From Janthinobacterium lividum (GTDB lineage: Bacteria; Pseudomonadota; Gammaproteobacteria; Burkholderiales; Burkholderiaceae_D): a stretch of DNA of 16,379 bases. The stretch is from contig CAMBDR010000023.1 in the NCBI GenBank assembly GCA_945864765.1, forward strand, positions 1 to 16,379, read 5' to 3'. The notes under the pieces were generated by a model, which was not told the DNA's origin, ran no database searches, and saw only the letters and a program-made list of their open reading frames with translations. Both the position numbers and the translations under genes were made by a program. The number at the start of each line of letters is the position of its first letter. Position 1 is the first letter of the stretch. Shown here in pieces: positions 1-7,023 of the stretch.

Positions 1-141
1 CGGAGAAAGTATTTGAAAGCACAGTAGATCGGAATACAATTCCATAGAAAAATAGTCGGCAAATTCAGATTTTGGCGACCAGAAAATTATTACCGCCCTG
101 ACTATCATCACATGGTCAAAACGGGGCATGGCAGCGAGGGT

Positions 142-181
142 TTGCGCTACGGCAGTTTGATCAGCAAAACTCGTAGCGCAA
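142..181 (+). other. Large imperfect RNA hairpin upstream of a terminator
   Basis: TTGCGCTACG (142-151) pairs perfectly with CGTAGCGCAA (172-181). After a two-base bulge (152-153), AGTTT (154-158) pairs with AAACT (167-171), leaving the 8-base loop 159-166. The stem thus has 15 pairs. It lies 7 bases before a second hairpin with a T-run, so the two together look like the 3' end of a rightward transcript: a structured 3' UTR or the body of a small RNA. No convincing coding gene is visible in 1-241; one frame is open from 28 to 198 but carries an in-frame stop at 25-27 and resembles nothing I know. Confidence 0.5.
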
Positions 182-188
182 CAAGACA

Positions 189-215
189 ACAGCCCTAAAC
201 TCAGGGCTGTTTTTT
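189..215 (+). terminator. Rightward intrinsic terminator
   Basis: ACAGCCCT (189-196) and AGGGCTGT (203-210) form a perfect 8-bp stem with a 6-base loop. T210 and the five T that follow make a T-run through 215. The opposite strand has no T-run on its own 3' side, so it works rightward. It would end a transcript entering from the left edge and would separate it from the convergent HTH gene at 242-565. Confidence 0.8.
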
Positions 216-241
216 ACATAGTGATGCATTAATACTACAAA

Positions 242-565
242 TTAATCCGAACCATCGGTGGATTTAAATTGCTTGTCGCTAATGCGAAACTTGGCGCGCC
301 GATCGCCCATGAGATAACGCAAATCACGAATGCTTAAATCGCTGATTTCATGCATGCGTAACAGCATTGAAGGGCCAACCGGTAAGCTGTGATGGCGAAT
401 CTTGGAAATGACCGGTGGGGCCACTTCCAGCGCGCGCGACAAGGCGGCATCATTTTTCAAACGCAGATTTTCAATCAGCGTATCGAGCAAACGGCCCGGA
501 TTGTAATCAAACAATTCGTCTTGCTCATCATCGTTTTTCAGATCATTATTTGCTTGCGTGTCCAT
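242..565 (-). CDS. Small helix-turn-helix (Cro/C1-like) protein, 107 aa
   Basis: The protein has an acidic, polar N-terminus (residues 1-20) followed by an HTH-like domain at about 24-85. Within that domain, NDAALSRALEVAPPVISKIRH (about 38-58) looks like a lambda-repressor-type helix-turn-helix, and a conserved-looking MGDRR lies near residue 86. I recognise the type as a conserved hypothetical DNA-binding protein of Oxalobacteraceae/Burkholderiales; its target is unknown. The frame stays open upstream to 694, but a good promoter (-10 at 608-613) lies inside that extension. The ATG at 565 is therefore preferred, with only a weak GGA about 12 bases before it. It is followed by a convergent terminator from the other side. 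A single-gene unit separate from the PBP cluster is inferred. Confidence 0.8.
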   Translation of the reverse strand: MDTQANNDLKNDDEQDELFDYNPGRLLDTLIENLRLKNDAALSRALEVAPPVISKIRHHSLPVGPSMLLRMHEISDLSIRDLRYLMGDRRAKFRISDKQFKSTDGSD

Positions 566-607
566 CGTAGTGTAATTCCAAAATGTTAGTAAAGAGAAGC
601 GGGATAA

Positions 608-637
608 AGCATAGCACGTCTTTTGTGCGGTAAGCAA
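608..637 (-). promoter_or_regulatory. Predicted sigma70 promoter of the HTH gene
   Basis: Read on the minus strand, TTGCTT (637-632) is followed after 18 bases by TATGCT (613-608). A TG one base before the -10 gives an extended -10. Transcription would start near 601, leaving a leader of about 36 bases before the ATG at 565. The rest of 566-814 is AT-rich, with a 12-bp palindrome AACAAGCTTGTT (695-706), a possible operator, and no other gene that I can support. Confidence 0.5.
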
Positions 638-814
638 ACCTTCGTCAATTATATTAATGTGATGACTGTTTGATGCGACAATATTTTGCCACAAAACAAG
701 CTTGTTAGCATCCTAAAAACAAAAAACACTACGACTTCGTTGAAAATTTTCAGTGCATTTGCCATTTTTTCGTATCTTGCAAACTACCGGAGCAAATTAC
801 CCCCGATTTACCCG

Positions 815-3800
815 CTAATTTGCACGACAAGCAGCGCCTGAATCAGGCTCAATGATACGCATTAAACTGGGGGCCAGATTTTTCAACAGTTGCACCGGTA
901 AGGCGCTGGTAAAGTCATAGTTTTCTGCCTGCGGGCCACGCACATAGGCGGTGATGCTGCCATAATATTGCTGGCCAATATTAAACACAAAGGTGGCAGA
1001 ACGATTCACAAAGCGCGATTCGATCAAGCGCCCCCCTGCCCCATAGACATCAAAACGCTGGTCACCGGTGCCGGTTTTCCCACTCACTGCAAGGGTGCTG
1101 CCGTCGGCGCGCACAAACGCACCATTCACCCGCTTGGCCGTGCCTTGCGCCACCACTTCCCGTATTGCACTGCTGATGGCCTCGGCCACTTCGGGGGCCA
1201 GCACGCGTTCCCCGGCCACGGGTTTGCGCCGCAACAGGGTTTCATAGGGCGTGCCCGCAGCAAAATGCAGCGATTGGATGCGCTGCACCGGTTTGCGGAT
1301 GCCTTGATTGACAATAATGCCCATCATTTCAGCCAAGGCCGCCGGGCGATCTGCTGAGGCCCCCAGGGCGGTGGCATACGATGGCACCAGCGAATCAAAC
1401 GGATAACCCATGCGCTTCCATTGGCGGTGGATTTCCAAAAAGCCTTCGACTTCCAACAAGCCCACAATACGCTTGTCCTGCGCATGCTTGCGATGGGTGT
1501 TGAATAGCCAGGTATAGACTTGCTGACGCTCCTGCCGACTCGCTTCCAGCACGTCGCTTAAAGTCGCTTTCGGGTGGCTGCGCAAATAGCCGACCAACCA
1601 CATTTCAAGCGGGTGGATATGGGCCAAATAACCGCGATCAGCCAAATTCATGTTTTCGGGCGCAAATTGGACGTACAGCTTGGCCAGGGTATCGACACTG
1701 ACTTCATTTTGTGAAGCCAAATTATCGCGAATAAAATTATCAAACTGGCCCAGCGTGCCTGCCGGGTAAATGGTGCGAAAGATACTGGTCAGGCGCGCGG
1801 GTGTGGGCCGGATCGACTGCAATAAAATCGCCTTGGCCTGATCCGGATCTTTGCCGCGATATTTGGCGTAAAAACGGGTCATGAAGGCACTGCCTTCGCG
1901 GTCGGCAAAACGACTTAAATAGTGGGCACGACGCGGGTCATCGGCATTACTCAATAAACTGGCTGAAGAACCGGGCGTTTGAAACATATAGTAATGCACC
2001 ACGTCGCGCAGCAAACGCACAAATACCAGGTTGACAGAATTGCGCAAGCCTTCTCGCAGAGTCATGAAGCGGCCATCATCACTTTTATTGAAATTGCCAA
2101 AATAATGCATGCCGCCGCCGGTGAAAAAACCTTCCCCGGCGCTGGATGAATATTTACGCTCCAGCGCTGCATTCACGGTCGTGCTCAGGCTGGCTTTTTC
2201 ATTTTTGAGCAGGTAATCCAACACCCAGCGCGACAAAACATCTTTTTTATCCACCACCACTTGCTTGAGTTGCTCAGCATCCATCACCACGTAGCGCGCA
2301 TGCAGGTTGGCAATGACGTCCAGATAGGTGATGAGGGTGCGCAATTTGGCGGTGGAACCCAGATCGAGCTTGGCCCCGTCGTTAATATCGAGCGGCTGAT
2401 CATAATTATCGGTTTGGATGCGCAGGAAATTGGCTTGCTCGCCGCGTTCCAGCAAGGTGACGCTATACACCACTTGCGCCGGATCACCATTGCCCAACAT
2501 GCCCTTGCCTTGCAAACCTGCGGCTTTGGCGCTCTCGGCCTGGCGCAAATCACGCAGCACCTGCCCCACCGCTTCTTGCGCCTTGGCATCGAGGCTACTT
2601 TGCAGGCTCAAATCGAGCCGATCCAGATTGTACAGCCGATTATCGCCCAACAGGGCGGCCAAATGGGTGCGCACTGCGGTGGAGGCTTTGCGTGTGACGA
2701 AAGAGCTGGACGCGGCGTTGCGCACCGTATTCGGTTGCACCTGTAATTTTTGCGCCAAGGCAGCATCGCGCAAGGCGGGGGAAATAATGTTAACTTTGGC
2801 CAGCAAACGCAGATGGGCATCGGTCAAGGTGTTTAAATCGCTATCCGGATCACCCAGATAATAAGTCGGGCGGCGCTGGGCAATAAATAGACTCAGGGTT
2901 TGCTTGTAGGCTAGTCCCATGGCGGGGTCAGGCTGTTTGGCTTGCAATAATTGGCTGACCTCGGCAAAATCGCGCCCATACCAGACCCATAAGCCATCAC
3001 CAATGCCATTGACTTCGCCAAAACCCGGCTTGGCCGATAAGGGGACGGTGTTAACATAATCGACCACAATGCGTTGCCTTGCCAAGGTGGTGTCTTCACT
3101 GTCCTGATAGGCGCGCAAGGAAGCCGATGCCATTTGGCGCAATTTATCGCGCGTGCCATTGGTGCGGCCTTCGGGCGAATGGCGGTATTTTTCGATTTGG
3201 GTGGCCAGGGTGCTGCCGCCGGCACTGCGTTTTTCTGGCTGTAAGCTGTGGCGCAATTGGTCGAACACGGCCTTGCTGAAGCGCTCCCATTCGACGGCGG
3301 GGTTGCGCTTGGGGTAAGTTGGATCAAGTAATTCACGATTTTCAATAAATAACAACGATTGCACCAGTAGCGGCGGCATGGCTTTGAAGTCGCTAAAAAT
3401 CCGTTCCGGAAAGCTGGATTTAAACAATAAATCCTGGCGGCAATCGCTAATTTGCAAACCGACCTGGGTTTTTTCGTGGTAAGGCGCAAACGCACCGCGA
3501 TCGATTAAATCCAACATGCCCGGCGACATGCGCGCCTGCTGCACGATGGCATAATCACGGCTTTTTAAACGCTGCAAAAAGGTGGGCATATTGGCATAGC
3601 CCAAGCGCTCATCGTAAGGGCTTTCTTGCGGAAAACGCATCGCCGTGCTCGGCCCGGCTTCCACTTTATAACGCGCCTTGGCCGCCAGACGATGGAAAAA
3701 ATCGGCTTGAAATTCGGCCTCCCGGCTTTCATGCCACAACCAATTGGCGGCAAAACCCAGCCCCACCAGCACGATCAACCAAAACAAATATTTGAAAATG

Positions 3801-4174
3801 CGCCAAAAAGGCCATTTTTTGACTGGTTTGGCTGGTTCAGGTGGTTTGATGGGTGCGGCTGGCTTGCCTGTCGGGCTGGCTTGCGCTGCCAGGTTTTGCT
3901 CTGGCGGTAGCGGGTGCGATGCGGTCGCAGGCGCAGGTGCATTACGCAGTATGGGCGCAACAGGTTTGTGCACGTGCGGCTGCGGATGGGCGTGCGGCTG
4001 TGGGTGGGCGTGCGGCTGTGGGTGGGCATGCTCATGTGGGTGTGGGTGCGCCCAGGCGGGCGGCGGGCCGTGCTTTTTGCGCCGACCATAGGCAAACGCT
4101 GCCGCACGCGCGCCCAATTTGCGAATCGCATGCAAGGCTGCTTTGGGTCGTCGCCAACGCACATTTTCAGTCAT
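815..4174 (-). CDS. Large bifunctional penicillin-binding protein (GT51 glycosyltransferase + transpeptidase), 1119 aa
   Basis: This is a class A PBP-type enzyme that would polymerise and cross-link peptidoglycan at the outer face of the inner membrane. Numbering counts a GTG at 4177 as residue 1; the adjacent ATG at 4174 is preferred because AAAGGG lies 8 bases before it. Residues 1-122 are cytoplasmic, with a His-rich repeat at 44-71 and a Pro/Ala linker. A membrane segment is at 124-146. The GT51 domain spans about 180-440, with FIENRE (277-282) as the catalytic-Glu motif and GGSTLATQIEK at 320-330. The transpeptidase has STAK (608-611), SVN (714-716) and SGKTGTG (1032-1038). The SxN-to-KTG distance of about 318 residues is far above the usual 120-180, so a large insertion is present. 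The ATG starts 12 bases after the CinA-like stop, implying an operon. No clear terminator is seen downstream, only a weak hairpin with a T-run near 721-753. Confidence 0.9.
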   Translation of the reverse strand: MTENVRWRRPKAALHAIRKLGARAAAFAYGRRKKHGPPPAWAHPHPHEHAHPQPHAHPQPHAHPQPHVHKPVAPILRNAPAPATASHPLPPEQNLAAQASPTGKPAAPIKPPEPAKPVKKWPFWRIFKYLFWLIVLVGLGFAANWLWHESREAEFQADFFHRLAAKARYKVEAGPSTAMRFPQESPYDERLGYANMPTFLQRLKSRDYAIVQQARMSPGMLDLIDRGAFAPYHEKTQVGLQISDCRQDLLFKSSFPERIFSDFKAMPPLLVQSLLFIENRELLDPTYPKRNPAVEWERFSKAVFDQLRHSLQPEKRSAGGSTLATQIEKYRHSPEGRTNGTRDKLRQMASASLRAYQDSEDTTLARQRIVVDYVNTVPLSAKPGFGEVNGIGDGLWVWYGRDFAEVSQLLQAKQPDPAMGLAYKQTLSLFIAQRRPTYYLGDPDSDLNTLTDAHLRLLAKVNIISPALRDAALAQKLQVQPNTVRNAASSSFVTRKASTAVRTHLAALLGDNRLYNLDRLDLSLQSSLDAKAQEAVGQVLRDLRQAESAKAAGLQGKGMLGNGDPAQVVYSVTLLERGEQANFLRIQTDNYDQPLDINDGAKLDLGSTAKLRTLITYLDVIANLHARYVVMDAEQLKQVVVDKKDVLSRWVLDYLLKNEKASLSTTVNAALERKYSSSAGEGFFTGGGMHYFGNFNKSDDGRFMTLREGLRNSVNLVFVRLLRDVVHYYMFQTPGSSASLLSNADDPRRAHYLSRFADREGSAFMTRFYAKYRGKDPDQAKAILLQSIRPTPARLTSIFRTIYPAGTLGQFDNFIRDNLASQNEVSVDTLAKLYVQFAPENMNLADRGYLAHIHPLEMWLVGYLRSHPKATLSDVLEASRQERQQVYTWLFNTHRKHAQDKRIVGLLEVEGFLEIHRQWKRMGYPFDSLVPSYATALGASADRPAALAEMMGIIVNQGIRKPVQRIQSLHFAAGTPYETLLRRKPVAGERVLAPEVAEAISSAIREVVAQGTAKRVNGAFVRADGSTLAVSGKTGTGDQRFDVYGAGGRLIESRFVNRSATFVFNIGQQYYGSITAYVRGPQAENYDFTSALPVQLLKNLAPSLMRIIEPDSGAACRAN
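3965..4048 (-). repeat. In-frame tandem repeat encoding a His-Pro-rich stretch
   Basis: An 18-base unit is repeated about three times inside the PBP gene. It encodes HAHPQP-type hexapeptides preceded by HPHPHEH, giving some 13 His in 28 residues on the cytoplasmic side of the membrane anchor. Such stretches can bind Ni, Zn or Cu, but no function is shown here. The repeat is likely to vary in copy number by slippage. Confidence 0.85.
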
Positions 4175-4186
4175 CACGCCAACCCT

Positions 4187-4978
4187 TTAACTTGGCAACA
4201 AGGTATACTCGGCTTGCAACTGATCCAGCGTCGCCAACATCACAGCGAATGCATCGGCAACCTGATCCGGCTCCCCTTTCACACCCAGCTCGATATGCGC
4301 GCGCTGCTGTTGGTTTTGCACAGCGGGCAGGCTATAAACTTTCACCCGTGGGTATTGGGCTTCAATTTGTTCCATCGTTGGTGCCAATACCGATTCGGCC
4401 ATGCCATAGACCAATAATGCGCGCTCAGCCCAGGCGGTTTGGTGGAACGATGCCGAATAATTCGTATCGAGCACCCATTCCATCATGGGGCCGGCCATTT
4501 CGGGAAAACCCGGCAAAAAGTAATGCGAACGCACCGAAAAACCAGGGATTTTATTGAAAGCGTTGGGAATAATGGCGGCACCTGCGGGAAACTCGCCCAT
4601 TTTTAAACGCTGCAGGTGATCCGGCCGCGATAAATCGGGCTGCAAACCTTCAGCCAACATCAAATCGCTAATGCGCTCCTGGATTTTACGCTTCGCTTCT
4701 TGGTGCAAGACCAATTCCACCCCCAAGGCAGCGGCTGCGCATTGGCGCGTATGGTCGTCAGGGGTTGCACCAATGCCGCCGCAACAAAATACGATATCAT
4801 CGCTGGCAAAACTGCGCCGTAAGGTGGCGGTAATGCGGCTGGGCTGGTCACCAATGATTTCAACCCAATCCAATTGCAAACCACGCGCTTTCAATAATGC
4901 AATTAATTTGGGGATATGCTTATCCGTGCGCTTGCCGGATAAAATTTCATCGCCAATAATAATCAAACCAATTGCCAT
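4187..4978 (-). CDS. CinA N-terminal / MoCF-domain protein, 263 aa
   Basis: This is a competence/damage-inducible protein A-like protein with only the MoCF (MoaB/Mog-type) domain. Residues 3-16 (IGLIIIGDEILSG) form the typical N-terminal strand and loop. GGIGATPDDHT (67-77) is the phosphate/pterin-binding motif, and FLPGFPEMAGPM (154-165) matches the LPGxPxEM region of CinA. The C-terminal nicotinamide-nucleotide amidase domain of full CinA (about 400 aa) is missing, as in other short proteobacterial homologues. The real substrate is unknown; these proteins have been linked to ADP-ribose or pterin substrates. The start is well supported, with AAAGGA 5-6 bases before the ATG. It lies 12 bases upstream of the PBP gene and is probably cotranscribed with it. 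Confidence 0.87.
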   Translation of the reverse strand: MAIGLIIIGDEILSGKRTDKHIPKLIALLKARGLQLDWVEIIGDQPSRITATLRRSFASDDIVFCCGGIGATPDDHTRQCAAAALGVELVLHQEAKRKIQERISDLMLAEGLQPDLSRPDHLQRLKMGEFPAGAAIIPNAFNKIPGFSVRSHYFLPGFPEMAGPMMEWVLDTNYSASFHQTAWAERALLVYGMAESVLAPTMEQIEAQYPRVKVYSLPAVQNQQQRAHIELGVKGEPDQVADAFAVMLATLDQLQAEYTLLPS

Positions 4979-4989
4979 TTCACATCCTT

Positions 4990-5205
4990 TTAATCGGTAT
5001 CAGTCAATTTTGTGACTATTGAGTCCATAGAATGACGATGGACGGGTGATCGCTTTTCAAATTGACTATGCGGGACACATAATATCGCCTTTATCGGCAA
5101 GGTTACCACCGTCAAGGCTCCACCCGGCCATAAACTGGCAGGAAAATTGCCAATCACATTGCCAACGATGCCAATCACCAACAAAGGCTGCCGATATTGT
5201 GCCAA
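4990..5205 (-). CDS. Doubtful small ORF between desaturase and CinA-like genes, 71 aa
   Basis: This frame fits neatly between its neighbours: its TTG start is 14 bases after the desaturase stop and its TAA is 11 bases before the CinA-like ATG. It would encode a moderately hydrophobic N-terminal half and a polar tail. Against it: a TTG start without a Shine-Dalgarno sequence, and no family I recognise. The 241-base spacer could instead be a leader or an internal promoter region for the two downstream genes. TTGACG and TATTAT occur there on the minus strand but are about 24 bases apart, which is too far for a standard promoter. I give it as a possibility only. Confidence 0.2.
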   Translation of the reverse strand: MAQYRQPLLVIGIVGNVIGNFPASLWPGGALTVVTLPIKAILCVPHSQFEKRSPVHRHSMDSIVTKLTDTD

Positions 5206-5219
5206 AATGGCTTGCTACT

Positions 5220-6212
5220 TTATGCCCGCTTCCCCATTCCCAGGGCACGCGCCAGCCGCACCAGACCCAACCATTGCTGCGCCCAAAACCCCTGCCCATA
5301 ATCCACACCCTCGGCGCGCCCTTGGTCGGGCACAGGCAATTGATCGCGCACACCGGTGGCGGCAAATTCGGTGCTGAAATTGGCACTGCGAAAAAGCATA
5401 TCCCAGATCGGAAACAACACCGCAAAATTACACCCACCCAGCGAGCCAGCCCCTTGCGATTCATGGCCCAAACCAATCGCATGATGGGTGCGGTGGTAGC
5501 GTGGCGATACCAATAAGCGTTCGCCCCAGCGCCCAAAATGCAGGCGAATATTGGCATGCTGCAAGCTTTGCAAAGCCCGCGACAAAGACACCAATAACAC
5601 ATATTGACTCGGTGCCACCCCCAGTAGAATGGCGATCACGCCCATATAAACATCACGCAACAGATCATCCAGTAAATGATTGCGATTATCGCTCCATAAA
5701 TTCATGTCGCGCTGGCTATGGTGCAAGCTGTGCAAGGCCCACCACCAATTAAAATGATGTTCCGCCCTATGATACCAGTAATCAAAAAAATCCAACACCA
5801 CCAAATAAAGGAAGAAACTGGTCAATGGCCCCATACCGGGCCACAGGCTTTCCAAATTAAAGGTTTGCAAGCCGCGTAGATGCCATTGCGCCAGCAGGTG
5901 GTCGAGCACCGGGTCGAGTGCGAAAAAGATGGCGAGGGAAAATAAGCCCAGGCGATGCAGGGCGGTATAGATAAAATCGTTCCAGCGCGCGTGCGGGTCA
6001 GCCAGCACTTGCACCGGTCGCCAGGCTTCGAGCGGGCGCAACACGATATATAACAGGGTCAGTTCAATCACCCCGACCATGAACCATTCGGTACCTTCAA
6101 AGGCAGATTCGGTAAATTCGCCCAGGCCAAAGCGAAAAACCACGGGCAAGACCATGCTTTCAAACAACCATGCTTGCACCATGGCAAACCATTCAACCAG
6201 GGTCTCAATCAT
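5220..6212 (-). CDS. Sterol desaturase / fatty acid hydroxylase family membrane protein, 330 aa
   Basis: This is a di-iron membrane oxygenase of the fatty acid hydroxylase superfamily, presumably hydroxylating or desaturating a lipid in the inner membrane; the substrate is unknown. The three histidine clusters are present: HRAEHH (148-153), HSLHH (161-165) and HRTHH (240-244), with additional His at 179, 219 and 225. Hydrophobic segments lie at about 43-60, 88-106, 128-147 and 186-210. The family's C-terminal NF..LFPIWDMLF block is at 262-273. The ATG at 6212 is chosen because GGGA precedes it and the first eight bases, ATGATTGA, contain the upstream deacetylase stop, a classic coupling overlap. 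An in-frame TTG at 6233 is less likely. The overlap argues that it works with the deacetylase. Confidence 0.88.
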   Translation of the reverse strand: MIETLVEWFAMVQAWLFESMVLPVVFRFGLGEFTESAFEGTEWFMVGVIELTLLYIVLRPLEAWRPVQVLADPHARWNDFIYTALHRLGLFSLAIFFALDPVLDHLLAQWHLRGLQTFNLESLWPGMGPLTSFFLYLVVLDFFDYWYHRAEHHFNWWWALHSLHHSQRDMNLWSDNRNHLLDDLLRDVYMGVIAILLGVAPSQYVLLVSLSRALQSLQHANIRLHFGRWGERLLVSPRYHRTHHAIGLGHESQGAGSLGGCNFAVLFPIWDMLFRSANFSTEFAATGVRDQLPVPDQGRAEGVDYGQGFWAQQWLGLVRLARALGMGKRA

Positions 6213-7023
6213 GATGTTCCCGTAAAGTGGCAAAACAAAAGCCTTTTTGCTGCAATCCGTTAATCAAGGGGGCGAGATTGGCTGGTGCCCATGGGTCTTG
6301 GCGCGACCAAATGCCCATATGTGCCATGATGATATCGCCATCGCGCAGGTCGCGCAGCATGCGCTGCAGCAAGACCGCATTCGGAAATTTAGCGGAAGGC
6401 AATTCATCGCCAGAAAATCCGGCTGGCGACCAGCCAATATGCCGATAACCGCAGGCCGTGGCCGCCTGTCTGGCTTTGGCGGTCACGCGTCCGGCGGGGG
6501 CGCGCCAAATCGGGTCGAGTTTGCGCCCGGTAAGTTCAAAAAAGCGTTGATCGACGCGGCGCAGTTGCTGGCAATATTGCTCCGCACTCAAGGCAGCGCT
6601 TTGCCCGGCGTGCGCACCGAACTGGAATTTGACCTTGATTTTACCGTCCGGTTGGTCACCTTGCGCCACAATATGGTCAAACGTATGGCTGCCGAAAGCA
6701 TGGCCTTCGGCCACCCGCTCGCGCCAGTAATTGGACCAGGCCGGGTCGAGTGAATAATCACCCTGCACGGTTTTTTCATTCGCCAGAAAAAACGTGGCTT
6801 TTACATGGTAGCGTTTCAGGGTATCGGCAATCAGTTGTGCTTGCGATTGGCTACCCGTATCAAAACTCAAATACAGCGTACCCCGGCAAGCTTGCGCCAT
6901 GCTGATTGCGGGCAAGCACAGTATTCCAAACCAAGCCAGCCAGCCCAGGCATGGGATCATGCGCCTGGCCATGCGGGTGGGTGCCAGGCCCGGTGCCTGG
7001 CCCACTTTAGCGATGCGGCGCAT
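6205..7023 (-). CDS. Exported polysaccharide deacetylase (CE4/NodB-type), 272 aa
   Basis: This protein would remove N- or O-acetyl groups from a polysaccharide or peptidoglycan outside the inner membrane. A signal peptide is visible at about residues 18-45, ending ISMAQA. CE4 motifs are: SFDTG (53-57), where the usual second Asp of TFDDG is Thr; SHTFDH (112-117), with the two metal His; WRAPAGR (173-179); and MAHMG (233-237), with the C-terminal catalytic His. The ATG at 7023 overlaps the beta-propeller gene by 17 bases and has no clear ribosome site. ATGs at 6972 and 6960 would give a more normal signal peptide, so the start is uncertain. The gene overlaps the desaturase by 8 bases. Related betaproteobacterial proteins share the FDTG variant as far as I recall. 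Confidence 0.88.
   Translation of the reverse strand: MRRIAKVGQAPGLAPTRMARRMIPCLGWLAWFGILCLPAISMAQACRGTLYLSFDTGSQSQAQLIADTLKRYHVKATFFLANEKTVQGDYSLDPAWSNYWRERVAEGHAFGSHTFDHIVAQGDQPDGKIKVKFQFGAHAGQSAALSAEQYCQQLRRVDQRFFELTGRKLDPIWRAPAGRVTAKARQAATACGYRHIGWSPAGFSGDELPSAKFPNAVLLQRMLRDLRDGDIIMAHMGIWSRQDPWAPANLAPLINGLQQKGFCFATLREHHD

Noticed and set aside
28..198. Open plus-strand frame ending inside the terminator loop
   Set aside because: A stop at 25-27 is in frame, the first ATG leaves only 28 codons, the peptide resembles nothing I know, and a run of this length is not rare by chance.
695..706. Perfect 12-bp palindrome AACAAGCTTGTT as a terminator of the PBP gene
   Set aside because: It has no loop, a weak AT-rich stem and no proper T-run; at most it is a protein-binding site for the HTH gene upstream region.
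2261..2746. Long plus-strand frame (161 codons) inside the PBP gene
   Set aside because: It is antisense to a well-supported transpeptidase region and has no ribosome site or recognisable domain; it mirrors the codon bias of the real gene.
3853..4557. Plus-strand frame of 234 codons across the PBP/CinA-like junction
   Set aside because: It runs antisense over two supported genes, its composition derives from the His-Pro repeat read backward, and no domain is visible.
5066..5602. Minus-strand frame of 178 codons overlapping the desaturase 3' end
   Set aside because: It lies in another frame across conserved desaturase residues, including the last His box, and its Trp/Cys/Arg-rich product is typical of a shadow frame.
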